Shown in pieces: positions 46,895 to 55,703 of a stretch of DNA of 64,000 bases. The number at the start of each line of letters is the position of its first letter. Within the stretch, counting starts at the first letter, position 1. The notes under the pieces were generated by a model, which worked only from the letters and a program-made list of their open reading frames with translations, was not told the DNA's origin and searched no databases. A program made the position numbers and the translations under genes. Source of the stretch: an uncultured Candidatus Thioglobus sp. (GTDB lineage: Bacteria; Pseudomonadota; Gammaproteobacteria; PS1; Pseudothioglobaceae); contig CAJJCX010000001.1 of assembly GCA_905182815.1 (NCBI GenBank), forward strand, positions 248,001 through 312,000, written 5' to 3'.

Positions 46895-48342
46895 CAAAAA
46901 TAAACTTGATTCTTAATTGGATCACCCCAAAAACTGTTGTTGCAAGAATGACTTCAGTGCTCTTTATTGGAATTCTTATAGCTCAGCTGCTAGGAACCTG
47001 GTTATGGGTGGAGCAACTGCAATCATCTGAGAGAGACAGAATGGTAGAGGTTTCAGAAGCTATGGGTTCTCGCATAGCTCAAACTATTGCTTTTTTTGAA
47101 AAATTACCAAAACAGTATCGGCATATTGTTCTGGATCAATTAAGAGATATGGGTGGAACTCGCTTCTTTGTCTCAGTAAATAAACAATATATTGATTTAG
47201 TGCCAATTGAAGAGTCAGAATTTTCATCACTAGTGCGGGATAACCTGCAGAAAAGTATGACAGCCCAGTTAGGACAGATTGATGATATGGAGATTGTATT
47301 TGTTGATTTTGATAATTTAAAAATATTAACGGGTAACAATTTAATGGTGTCTTTATCGCCTACTTGGAAAAGGTTTGCACTCCTAGAGCCTGGGGATGAA
47401 AGTCCGTTTGTCGTAATTCAATTTCCAATTGATGCAGATGAATGGATGTATCTAGCTGCGGTAGTTCCTAAAGGAGAATTACTATTAGGCGTTGACTGGA
47501 TTAATGGTGAGAGAATTTTTAGTCTTTCAGCAGTATCACTCACGGTACTCTTACTAACTTTTTTGTTTGTTCGTTGGCTTGTTCACCCACTTAAAATATT
47601 AGCGCATCAGGCAAATCTTCTAGGGAAAGGACGTAATCCTCGCCAGCTCGAAGAAAAAGGCTCTAAGGAAATGGTAGCAACGATAGGAGCATTTAATTCT
47701 ATGGCAAAACGCATTCAAAAATTTATTGCCGATAGGGAGCGCTCTTTTGCAGCAATTTCTCATGACCTTAAGACGCCATTGACTAGAGCTCGGTTAAGAG
47801 TTGAAGGAATTAATGATGGACCTGTTAAAGAAAATTTAATTGGTGATTTAGACTACCTTGAAACGATGGTTAAAGGAAGTCTTCAGATTATGACAGATGG
47901 TGTTGAACATGAAAATACTAGTGAGATTGATCTGTCATCATTATTAGCCTCAATCCTCAAAAAAGAAGAGATTCATGATCTTCCTATTAAGATAAATATA
48001 AAAAATAATATCTCAATGAAAGGCCGAGCTCTTGCGATTGAGCGCTTGTTTTCAAACTTGATTAATAATGCAATTACATATGGCAAAGGCGTTGAGGTGA
48101 CTGGAGAGAAAAAAGAGACTGGAATATTTATCCAGATAAAAGATAAAGGGCCAGGTTTGAGCGATGCTGATAAGGAAAATGTATTTAAACCTTATTACCG
48201 CTTAGAGCATAAGTTAAGTGATGCTCATTCTGGTCTTGGAATGGGAATAGCACGTAATATTGCAAATATTCATGGTGGTGAGCTTGAGCTTAAAGACCGA
48301 AGAGGTGGCGGTCTAATTGTTGAAGTCTATTTTCCTGTTTAA
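46891..48342 (+). CDS. EnvZ-type sensor histidine kinase
   Basis: Membrane sensor kinase of 483 residues, starting at TTG 46891, which overlaps the regulator's stop. Two spans (about residues 20-40 and 208-230) frame a periplasmic sensor of roughly 165 residues. A HAMP domain follows with VRWLVHPLKILAHQANLLG, then the phospho-acceptor SHDLKTPLTRARLR (His near 290), N-box NLINNAITYG, DKGPGL and GLGMGIARNIA. All catalytic boxes are present. The stop shares a base with the isomerase gene (TAATG), so the three are co-transcribed. Confidence 0.92.
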   Translation: MTKINLILNWITPKTVVARMTSVLFIGILIAQLLGTWLWVEQLQSSERDRMVEVSEAMGSRIAQTIAFFEKLPKQYRHIVLDQLRDMGGTRFFVSVNKQYIDLVPIEESEFSSLVRDNLQKSMTAQLGQIDDMEIVFVDFDNLKILTGNNLMVSLSPTWKRFALLEPGDESPFVVIQFPIDADEWMYLAAVVPKGELLLGVDWINGERIFSLSAVSLTVLLLTFLFVRWLVHPLKILAHQANLLGKGRNPRQLEEKGSKEMVATIGAFNSMAKRIQKFIADRERSFAAISHDLKTPLTRARLRVEGINDGPVKENLIGDLDYLETMVKGSLQIMTDGVEHENTSEIDLSSLLASILKKEEIHDLPIKINIKNNISMKGRALAIERLFSNLINNAITYGKGVEVTGEKKETGIFIQIKDKGPGLSDADKENVFKPYYRLEHKLSDAHSGLGMGIARNIANIHGGELELKDRRGGGLIVEVYFPV

Positions 48343-49523
48343 TGAGTAACCCAATATTTAATGATAAAAGGTTTTTAATTGACCACATTGAGTCGGTTAT
48401 GAAGTTTTACCACCCTCATTGTATTAATAATAATACTGGCGGTTTTTTCCAGTACTTTCGAGACGATGGCAGTATTTATGATTTTGATTCCAAGCATTTG
48501 GTAAGTAGTACTCGCTTTATATTTAATTACTCAATGGCTGCTATTCAGTTCGATAATAAAGATTATCTTGATGCCGCTCTTCATGGCATAGATTATTTAA
48601 GAGATTCACATCTTAATAAAAATACTGGTGGCTATGCATGGACTATGAAAGGCGCAGAGGTAAATGATTCAACTAATTACTGTTATGGTTTAGCTTTTGT
48701 TCTGCTGGCTTACTCGAGTGCTTATAAGGCTGGCATTTTAAAAGCAAAAGATTATATTGAAGAAACCTATCAATTAATGGAAAAGCATTTTTGGTCAAAA
48801 GAGTACGAACTCTATTCTGATGAAATTTCTGCTGATTGGAAAGTAGTTTCTAGTTATCGTGGGCAAAATGCGAATATGCATTCTTGTGAAGCCCTTATTA
48901 TGGCTTTTGAAGCCACAGGTAGTCAAAAATATTTAGATCGAGCACTTCTCATTGGGAAAAACATATGTATTAGGCAGGCTGGTCTTGCAGAAGGCCTAAT
49001 TTGGGAACATTACGATAGTAACTGGGAAATTAACTGGGTTTATAATAAAAATCGTCCTGATGATCTATTTCGCCCTTGGGGCTTTCAAGTTGGGCATCTT
49101 ACCGAGTGGGCAAAATTATTATTAATCCTTGAGAGGCATGTTAAAGAAGATTGGTTGCTTCCTAGGGCACAAGAATTGTTTGATGATGCAGTTGAGATGG
49201 GTTGGGATGAAAAATCAGAAGGACTATTTTATGGTTTTGCACCAAATGGAGATATCTGTGATAAAGATAAATATTTTTGGGTCCAGGCAGAATCATTAGC
49301 CGCTGCTGCAGTATTAGCTAATCGGACAGGCGATGATTATTACTGGGAGTGGTATGATCGAATCTGGAGTTATAGCTGGAAGCACATGATTGATCACAAG
49401 TACGGCGCATGGTTTCGCATTTTAGATTCAAATAATAATAAATATGATGACCTTAAAAGCCCAGCTGGAAAAACGGATTATCACACAATGGGCGCTTGCT
49501 ACGAAATTTTAAAAATAATCTAA
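48342..49523 (+). CDS. AGE-family sugar isomerase/epimerase (mannose isomerase-like)
   Basis: Alpha/alpha-barrel enzyme of 393 residues in the N-acylglucosamine 2-epimerase family. Family His and Arg positions appear in STRFIFNYSMA near 52, RGQNANMHSCEALIMAFEA near 168 and FRPWGFQVGHLTEWAKLL near 240, with a late DYHTMGACYEIL. The RGQNANMHSCEA form is closest, as I recall, to bacterial D-mannose isomerases and YihS-type enzymes, which interconvert mannose, fructose and glucose; YihS also isomerises sulfoquinovose. It follows a two-component system by one shared base and precedes the glucose ABC operons. Confidence 0.82.
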   Translation: MSNPIFNDKRFLIDHIESVMKFYHPHCINNNTGGFFQYFRDDGSIYDFDSKHLVSSTRFIFNYSMAAIQFDNKDYLDAALHGIDYLRDSHLNKNTGGYAWTMKGAEVNDSTNYCYGLAFVLLAYSSAYKAGILKAKDYIEETYQLMEKHFWSKEYELYSDEISADWKVVSSYRGQNANMHSCEALIMAFEATGSQKYLDRALLIGKNICIRQAGLAEGLIWEHYDSNWEINWVYNKNRPDDLFRPWGFQVGHLTEWAKLLLILERHVKEDWLLPRAQELFDDAVEMGWDEKSEGLFYGFAPNGDICDKDKYFWVQAESLAAAAVLANRTGDDYYWEWYDRIWSYSWKHMIDHKYGAWFRILDSNNNKYDDLKSPAGKTDYHTMGACYEILKII

Positions 49524-49571
49524 GAAACCTTGTTTAAAATACTTAATTAATTTATTAAGATTTATATATTT

Positions 49572-49961
49572 ATGACACCTGAAAATATAATTGAGCAATG
49601 GGCAGACTGTTTTAATAATGCAGATATGAAAGGCATTCTGAGCTTGTATCATGATAATGCAACTCTTTTGCCGACCTTTCTACCAAAACTTTTAGAAAGT
49701 AATAATGAGATTAAAGGTTATTTTGAAGTTGCTTTTAATGGAGATGCTTCTGTTGAGGTTAATGTTAAAGATGCTATAAAAAAGAAACTATCTGGAGATA
49801 TTTTTTTAATGACAGGTAGTTATGTTTTTTGTTTAGGTAGTAAGGGTGGTAAAAAATATTTATCTTGGTATAGCTTTTTAATAGACCTGTCTGATGATGC
49901 GCCAATTAAACATCACCACTCCTCTAGAGTTCCATTTGAGTTCGATCTAAGTCTGAACTGA
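49572..49961 (+). CDS. SnoaL/NTF2-like small protein
   Basis: The 129-residue protein has the NTF2-like cone pattern: ENIIEQWADCFNNADMKGIL at the N-terminus, YHDNATLLPTF near residue 27, and FLMTGSYVFCL and HHHSSRVPFEF at the C-terminal sheet. Such proteins of the DUF4440/CaMKII-association type are often small hydrolases, isomerases or carriers, and the substrate cannot be told. No signal peptide. It lies 48 bases after the AGE isomerase, so it may belong to the same transcript. Confidence 0.75.
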   Translation: MTPENIIEQWADCFNNADMKGILSLYHDNATLLPTFLPKLLESNNEIKGYFEVAFNGDASVEVNVKDAIKKKLSGDIFLMTGSYVFCLGSKGGKKYLSWYSFLIDLSDDAPIKHHHSSRVPFEFDLSLN

Positions 49962-50016
49962 TCAATAAAAAATTTTCCATTAAATTCAAATACATATTGA
50001 TCATTATTCGATTCAA

Positions 50017-50036
50017 TTTGTCATTCTTTGACACAA
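50017..50036. promoter_or_regulatory. Tandem 10-bp motif copy 1 (TTTGTCATTC + TTTGACACAA)
   Basis: Copy of a motif also found at 55587-55606 and 61916-61935, each upstream of a glucose-metabolism gene. TTGACA (50028-50033) could serve as a -35 element, but no good -10 follows at 17 bases. It ends 92 bases before the binding-protein start. Confidence 0.45.
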
Positions 50037-50128
50037 AACTCCACAATCCGACATGTTGCCAGTAATAAACTGGATGCCAATTCTGATCAATGATGTTTAG
50101 AATTAATATTATATAAATGGAGAAAAAT

Positions 50129-51376
50129 ATGAAGAATACATTATCTACGCTAGCAGCCACAGCGCTTCTAGCAAGTACGACTTCAGTAAGTGCTGCAGAT
50201 GTAGAAGTTTTGCATTGGTGGACTAGTGGTGGTGAGGCTGCGAGTGTGAACTATTTAAAAGAAAAGCTAAGTGGAGCTGGAGTTGGTTGGACTGACTTCG
50301 CTGTTGCTGGTGGTGGTGGTGAAAATGCGATGACTGTTTTAAAGTCAAGAGCTATTTCAGGAAACCCTCCTACTGCTGCTCAAATCAAAGGTCCATCAAT
50401 CCAGGAATGGGGTGAGTTAGGATTTTTAGCTGACATTGATGGTGTTGCACAAGCTAATGACTGGGACAATTTATTGCCAGCAGTTGTTTCTGATGTAATG
50501 AAGCACAATGGTAAATACGTTGCTGCTCCAGTAAACGTTCACCGTGTAAATTGGATGTGGTCTAATCCTGAAGTATATGCATATGCAGGCGCTACTATTC
50601 CAACAACTTGGGATGACTTCATGGTTCAAGCGAAAAAACTACAAGCAGCTGGTTTTGTTGCTTTAGCACATGGTGGCCAGCCATGGCAGGATGCAACTGT
50701 ATTTGAAGCAGTTGTTCTTGGTGTTGGTGGTGCTGATTACTACAACAAGGCTTTTGTTGAGTTAGATATGAATGCTTTGAACAGTGATACAACTGTAAAA
50801 GTTTTTGAAACATTTGGAAACTTACGTCAGTTTGTTGATGCAAACTCACCAGGACGTGACTGGAACGTTGCTACTTCAATGGTAATTGAAGGTAAAGCGG
50901 GTAGTCAAATTATGGGTGACTGGGCTAAAGGTGAATTCAAAGTAGCTGGTAAGAGCGTTGGAACTGACTATGTATGTACTGCAGCTCCAGGAACTTCAGG
51001 TGCTCATACATTTAACATAGACTCGTTTGCATTTTTTGCGCAATCAGATGCTGCAAGCACTGAAGCTCAAAACATAATGGCTGCTGAAATTTTAGGTACT
51101 GATTTTCAAACAGTGTTCAATCTAAACAAAGGATCTATTCCTGCGCGTTTAGGCGTTTCAAGAGCTGAGTTTGACACGTGTGCCCATGATTCAATGGACG
51201 CATTTGTTTCAGCTTCTGCTAGTGGATCTTTAGTACCTAGTTTTGCACATGGTATGGCGATGTCTTCAGCAGTAGGTGGAGCGGTAACAGACACTGCAAC
51301 AAACTTCTTCAACTCTGATCAGAGTGCAAAAGAAGGTGTTGCTCAGTTAGTTGCTTCAATCAAGGCTGCAATGTAA
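50129..51376 (+). CDS. Glucose/mannose-type ABC binding protein, operon 1
   Basis: Periplasmic binding protein of 415 residues; signal peptide cut near SVSAADV. The mature start VEVLHWWTSGGEAASVNYLK and DFAVAGGGGENAM match GtsA-type glucose-binding proteins. MEKNM gives two possible starts; I use ATG 50129 because GGAG stands eight bases before it. The following genes are two permeases and an ATPase. A paralogue is encoded at 55704. Nearby gnd/zwf genes fit glucose as substrate. Confidence 0.9.
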   Translation: MKNTLSTLAATALLASTTSVSAADVEVLHWWTSGGEAASVNYLKEKLSGAGVGWTDFAVAGGGGENAMTVLKSRAISGNPPTAAQIKGPSIQEWGELGFLADIDGVAQANDWDNLLPAVVSDVMKHNGKYVAAPVNVHRVNWMWSNPEVYAYAGATIPTTWDDFMVQAKKLQAAGFVALAHGGQPWQDATVFEAVVLGVGGADYYNKAFVELDMNALNSDTTVKVFETFGNLRQFVDANSPGRDWNVATSMVIEGKAGSQIMGDWAKGEFKVAGKSVGTDYVCTAAPGTSGAHTFNIDSFAFFAQSDAASTEAQNIMAAEILGTDFQTVFNLNKGSIPARLGVSRAEFDTCAHDSMDAFVSASASGSLVPSFAHGMAMSSAVGGAVTDTATNFFNSDQSAKEGVAQLVASIKAAM

Positions 51377-51440
51377 AAGTTGTTAGTTTTCTAAGCAAAT
51401 ACCACTAAGATCTCCTTTTTTTTGGTTAATGTTTAGATTA

Positions 51441-51471
51441 GGGGTGCCTAATTTAGGTGCCCCATTTTTTT
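51441..51471 (+). terminator. Terminator-like hairpin after binding-protein gene, operon 1
   Basis: GGGGTGCCTAA pairs with TTAGGTGCCCC (two G-T pairs) with a tight loop, followed by A and seven T. It lies 25 bases before the first permease start and probably gives partial termination. Confidence 0.8.
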
Positions 51472-51495
51472 AATTAAACAATATAATAAATCACT

Positions 51496-52371
51496 GTGCT
51501 AAATTTTCTAGAAAAAAATCTACCAAAAATTGTATTAGCACCAACTACGATTGTGATGGTTATTTGTATGTATGGCTTCATTGTCTGGACTGGTTTACTA
51601 TCGCTAACCAAAAGCAGAATGATGCCTCAATGGGACTTTGTGGGTCTCGATCAATATCGACGTTTGTTTGCTAACCCTCGATGGGACGTAGCAGTCGATA
51701 ATCTTTTTATCTTTCTAATTTTATTTATTGTTATTGCACTAGTTTTAGGACTACTCTTAGCAATTTTTCTTGATCAAAAAATACGCGCTGAAGGCGCTAT
51801 AAGAACTATTTATTTATACCCAATGGCGATCTCTTTTATAGTTACAGGAACTGCATGGAAGTGGATTCTCAACCCTGGCTTAGGTATTGAAAAGTTAATG
51901 AATGACTGGGGGTTTGTTGGTTTTGAATTTCGCTGGCTTGTTGAACAAGATATGGCAATTTATACGATTGTTATTGCAGCTGTATGGCAGTCTAGTGGCT
52001 TTGTAATGGCCTTATTTTTAGCAGGATTACGAGGCGTTGATGAAAACCTTACTAAGGCGGCTAAAATTGATGGTGCATCAACCTTTCGACTCTATTGGCA
52101 TATCGTACTGCCATTAATGAGACCTGTATTTTTTAGTGCAATTGTTATTCTGACCCATATAGCAATTAAGAGCTTTGACTTAGTTCAGGCGCTTACTGGA
52201 GGTGGTCCAGGATATGCATCTGACCTTCCAGCAAACTTCATGTACACATTTACCTTTAATAGAGCGCAAATTGGTCTTGGCGCTTCAAGTGCGATGATTA
52301 TGCTTTTTGGAGTGTTAGCTATTTTAATTCCTTATTTGTATTCTGAATTACGTGAGAAAAATCATGACTAG
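51496..52371 (+). CDS. Glucose-type ABC permease 1, operon 1
   Basis: MalF-type membrane subunit, 291 residues, six spans, GTG start at 51496. EAA loop TKAAKIDGASTFRLYWHIVL is near residues 191-210, and LTGGGPGYASDLPANFMY near 233-250 is typical of glucose/mannose permeases. Unlike its paralogue at 57061 it lacks an N-terminal extension. It overlaps the next gene by eight bases. Confidence 0.9.
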   Translation: MLNFLEKNLPKIVLAPTTIVMVICMYGFIVWTGLLSLTKSRMMPQWDFVGLDQYRRLFANPRWDVAVDNLFIFLILFIVIALVLGLLLAIFLDQKIRAEGAIRTIYLYPMAISFIVTGTAWKWILNPGLGIEKLMNDWGFVGFEFRWLVEQDMAIYTIVIAAVWQSSGFVMALFLAGLRGVDENLTKAAKIDGASTFRLYWHIVLPLMRPVFFSAIVILTHIAIKSFDLVQALTGGGPGYASDLPANFMYTFTFNRAQIGLGASSAMIMLFGVLAILIPYLYSELREKNHD

Positions 52372-53233
52372 TTTTAAATTTACAAAATATAATATTGGGC
52401 GTGCATTTATATATCTTATATTGCTGTTTTTTGCGTTTATATATTTAGCCCCTCTTTATGTAATGTTTACAACATCTCTTAAGGATATTGAAGAAATTAG
52501 AAGTGGCAATCTGATGGCGCTGCCTATTGATCCAACTTTTTATGCTTGGAAAAAAGCTTGGTCTTCTGCATGTACTGGTAGTGATTGTAATGGCTTAGCG
52601 CCATATTTCTGGAATAGTGTTCGTATTGTCTTTCCAGCAGTCATAATATCAACAATTGTTGGGGCATTTAATGGTTATGTTTTAGCTAAATGGAAATTTA
52701 AAGGTAGCGAGTTTTTATTTGGTGCCCTGTTATTTGGCTGCTTTATACCATTTCAGGTAATCCTTTTGCCAATGGCAAAATTACTTGGCATGTTGGGACT
52801 CGCAAATACAGTCACAGGGTTAGTATTGGTTCATGTTATTTATGGCGTCGCCTTTACAACACTTTTCTTTCGTAATTATTATGTAGGAATTCCAACAGAG
52901 CTTGTCAGAGCTGCAAAACTTGATGGCGCTGGATTTTTTGCAATCTTTAGGCATGTTTTTATTCCATTGTCTGCTCCAATTTTTGTTGTAACAATAATAT
53001 GGCAATTTACTCAGATTTGGAATGACTTTTTATTTGGAGTTGTTTATTCAGGCTCTGGAACCCAGCCAATCACTGTAGCGCTTAATAATCTAGTTAATAC
53101 CTCAGTTGGTGGCAAAGAGTATAACGTTGATATGGCTGCTGCAATTATTGCAGCACTTCCTACTTTAGCTGTATATGTAATCGCAGGTAAATATTTTGTT
53201 CGGGGGCTTACCGCTGGAGCAGTTAAAGGCTAA
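52364..53233 (+). CDS. Glucose-type ABC permease 2, operon 1
   Basis: MalG-type membrane subunit of 289 residues from ATG 52364; a GTG at 52352 in the same frame is an alternative. It has six spans, a periplasmic loop WSSACTGSDCNGLAPYFWNS and EAA loop VRAAKLDGAGFFAIFRHVFI near 184-203, ending FVRGLTAGAVKG. The paralogue at 58355 has the same CTG-NCDGLS loop, so the two operons arose by duplication. Confidence 0.9.
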   Translation: MTSFKFTKYNIGRAFIYLILLFFAFIYLAPLYVMFTTSLKDIEEIRSGNLMALPIDPTFYAWKKAWSSACTGSDCNGLAPYFWNSVRIVFPAVIISTIVGAFNGYVLAKWKFKGSEFLFGALLFGCFIPFQVILLPMAKLLGMLGLANTVTGLVLVHVIYGVAFTTLFFRNYYVGIPTELVRAAKLDGAGFFAIFRHVFIPLSAPIFVVTIIWQFTQIWNDFLFGVVYSGSGTQPITVALNNLVNTSVGGKEYNVDMAAAIIAALPTLAVYVIAGKYFVRGLTAGAVKG

Positions 53234-53318
53234 CAGTAGCTTTATGTATTGAATGTGCCAAAAAATCTATGATGATATTTAATAAATTTTAAGAAATAAT
53301 TAAAACAGGATAATAAAA

Positions 53319-54416
53319 ATGGGAAGTATAAGCCTAAACGGTATTAATAAGTCATTCGGCTCAACCGAAGTATTAAAAAACATAAATCTTGATATTAAAG
53401 ATGGAGAATTTTTAATTTTGATTGGTCCTTCAGGGTGTGGAAAGTCAACATTAATGAACTTAATTGCTGGGCTTGAAGAACTAAATGCTGGTGAAATTGT
53501 TATTGACGGAAAAGATGTCTCTGGAGAGTCTCCAAAAGATAGAGACATTGCCATGGTTTTTCAATCCTATGCCTTGTATCCAACAATGAATGTAGCAAGG
53601 AATATTTGTTTTGGATTGGAAATGAATAAAGTTCCAAAAAGTGAGCAAGAATCTATACTTAAAAGAGTTTCGGAACTTTTACAAATCGATCATTTGCTGG
53701 ACAGAAAGCCAGGGCAACTTTCTGGTGGACAGCGCCAAAGAGTAGCTATGGGAAGGGCGTTAGCGCGATCTCCAAAAGTTTTTCTTTTTGACGAGCCCTT
53801 GTCAAATTTAGATGCAAAGCTTCGAGTTGAAATGCGCACAGAAATAAAAAAATTACATAAGCGTATTGGAACAACTATGGTCTATGTAACCCATGACCAA
53901 ATTGAAGCAATGACTTTAGCAGATCGTATAGCAGTCCTTAAAGATGGAGAGTTACAACAGATAGGCACGCCCTATGAAATATATAATGATCCAGTAAGTC
54001 ATTTTGTTGCTGATTTTATGGGCTCGCCTGGGATGAATTTCATTGAATGTATTGTTAAAGACCAAAACTTGATAATTGAGAGTGGAGGACAAAAATATGA
54101 ATTAATAATCCCATGTACTGAGGCTCTAATTAAATCAAATTTAGATGTTGTTTTGTTAGGTATAAGACCAGAGATGCTCACTGAAATCCAACCTTCAGTT
54201 GCTGATAATTCATTTGTTCAAAAAATTAAATTTGATGTTGAAGTTATAGAGCCTATGGGCGCAGATACTGTAGCGATAGGTCAATGGAATGAAAATGAGG
54301 TTATGGCAAGATTAAGTCCGGAATCTGGAAATTCTGCGGGTAAGGGATTTGAACTTCAAGTAGATACCAGTAAGGCTATATTATTTGACCCTAACTCAGG
54401 TTTAAGAATACGATAA
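53319..54416 (+). CDS. Glucose-type ABC ATPase, operon 1
   Basis: MalK-type ATPase of 365 residues: Walker A GPSGCGKST (36-44), FQSYALYPTM, signature LSGGQRQR, Walker B FLFDEPLSNLD and switch His in YVTHDQ, with a C-terminal TOBE domain containing LGIRPEML and EPMGADTVA. It ends 53 bases before the convergent lacI-type gene. Confidence 0.93.
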   Translation: MGSISLNGINKSFGSTEVLKNINLDIKDGEFLILIGPSGCGKSTLMNLIAGLEELNAGEIVIDGKDVSGESPKDRDIAMVFQSYALYPTMNVARNICFGLEMNKVPKSEQESILKRVSELLQIDHLLDRKPGQLSGGQRQRVAMGRALARSPKVFLFDEPLSNLDAKLRVEMRTEIKKLHKRIGTTMVYVTHDQIEAMTLADRIAVLKDGELQQIGTPYEIYNDPVSHFVADFMGSPGMNFIECIVKDQNLIIESGGQKYELIIPCTEALIKSNLDVVLLGIRPEMLTEIQPSVADNSFVQKIKFDVEVIEPMGADTVAIGQWNENEVMARLSPESGNSAGKGFELQVDTSKAILFDPNSGLRIR

Positions 54417-54443
54417 AGTCGATTATAATTCCATTATGACTAA

Positions 54444-54459
54444 AGCCCTTTCAAGGGCT
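54444..54459. terminator. Bidirectional hairpin between convergent ATPase and lacI-type genes
   Basis: AGCCCT-TTCA-AGGGCT lies between two converging genes, followed by a second dyad GGATTAA-AC-TTAATCC (54460-54475) that covers the lacI-type stop. No long T run on either side, so efficiency is uncertain. Confidence 0.55.
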
Positions 54460-54468
54460 GGATTAAAC

Positions 54469-55500
54469 TTAATCCTTTAAATTTCTGACACTCTCTCTGT
54501 TAATTAGTTTAATTGGAAAATCATAATTAACTTCTAGATCTAAGTTATAGCATAGATTTAATAGACGTCTAGTTGCAGAGATAGCCATTTTCTGAAAAGG
54601 CATCTGAATAGTACTTAATGGAGGCAAGGTGTAGGATGCGATATTCATATCATCGTAACCCATAATTGAAATATCATTAGGCACATTAAATCCTTTCTTT
54701 GTAAGTGCTGAAATTGCTGCCATCGCAGATTGATCGTTTCCACAAAAAATAGCAGTAAAGGGAGTTTTTTGATTTAATAAATGTAACGCGCCTTCATAAC
54801 CCTTGCGGAAAGTGTAATTTCCTTCAAAAATTAGAGTGTTTGGGATGTCAATATTATTATCTTTAAGGGCATCTAAAAATCCTTGTTGCCTCAGATTTCC
54901 ATCATCCACATCAAGCCAACCAGTAATGCATGCAATTTTTGTATGACCATTATCAATTAAATTTTTAGCAGCAAAATAACCTGCCTGATAATGGTCAAAA
55001 GTAAAACTTTTATCTGGCAAGAGGTCAACTTTGTTATTCAGTAGGACGATATTAGGGTATTCATTTTCAATTTGAATAATCTCAAGAGCTGAAATATCAG
55101 ACCCCCATATGATTAAGCCATCACAACCACTTTTAAAAATATTTTCAATAGATTTTCTGTGTGTTGTTTGAGGGCTATTATGAGTATTGTTTTTCGTAGA
55201 TTTTTTATCACCATCAGTAACAATTATTTTGATATTAAATGGCTCAAGCTCGTGTTCAATTTTTATAAGAGTTTTCCTGTCAAGCTCGCCAGAAGTTTCA
55301 GTGCCCCAAATACCAATTGTGTTATATTTTTTTGAGGATAATGCGCGCGCCGAGCTGTTGGGTGTGAAATTAAGTGCGGCCATGGCATCATTAACTTTTG
55401 TGAGGGTTTTTTGAGAAACAGATCCATTTTCAGACAGTACTCTGGAAACAGTTCCAATTCCAACACCGGCTAGCCTTGCTACGTCTCTAATTGTTGCCAT
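54469..55500 (-). CDS. LacI-family transcriptional regulator
   Basis: Sugar-responsive repressor of 343 residues. Helix-turn-helix TIRDVARLAGVGIGTVSRVL with the hinge NSSARALSS (about residues 48-56) is followed by a periplasmic-binding-like effector domain (GYDDMNIASYTLPPLSTIQM near the end). It is divergent from the second glucose operon across 203 bases holding a perfect 14-bp palindrome. It is the likely local repressor of the binding protein-permease-ATPase-GH1 operon, with a glucose- or beta-glucoside-type inducer. Confidence 0.92.
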   Translation of the reverse strand: MATIRDVARLAGVGIGTVSRVLSENGSVSQKTLTKVNDAMAALNFTPNSSARALSSKKYNTIGIWGTETSGELDRKTLIKIEHELEPFNIKIIVTDGDKKSTKNNTHNSPQTTHRKSIENIFKSGCDGLIIWGSDISALEIIQIENEYPNIVLLNNKVDLLPDKSFTFDHYQAGYFAAKNLIDNGHTKIACITGWLDVDDGNLRQQGFLDALKDNNIDIPNTLIFEGNYTFRKGYEGALHLLNQKTPFTAIFCGNDQSAMAAISALTKKGFNVPNDISIMGYDDMNIASYTLPPLSTIQMPFQKMAISATRRLLNLCYNLDLEVNYDFPIKLINRESVRNLKD

Positions 55501-55586
55501 AATAACTCATAGTTTATCGATAAATCCTATTTTATAGTTAATTGTAAGCTATTTTTCAAATTAAACTCTGATATTAAACATTACAA

Positions 55587-55606
55587 TTTGACACACTTTG
55601 ACACAT
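55587..55606. promoter_or_regulatory. Tandem 10-bp motif copy 2 (TTTGACACAC + TTTGACACAT)
   Basis: The best copy of the repeated motif: two near-identical 10-base units on the same face of the helix. The first TTGACA (55588-55593), 17 bases and GATTAT (55611-55616) form a plausible promoter whose start would lie about 10 bases before the LacI palindrome. Confidence 0.5.
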
Positions 55607-55632
55607 AAGTGATTATTTTATTTATTTATAAT

Positions 55633-55646
55633 TGGAACCGGTTCCA
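55633..55646. promoter_or_regulatory. LacI-type operator palindrome
   Basis: TGGAACCGGTTCCA is a perfect 14-bp palindrome with the central CG usual for LacI-family operators. It lies between the divergent lacI-type gene and operon 2, just downstream of a plausible + strand promoter, which fits repression by blocking. Confidence 0.75.
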
Positions 55647-55703
55647 TTATTTACTATCTTATGGAATATTTTTTGTATTTTAACTAAAATTAGGAGAGAG
55701 ACT

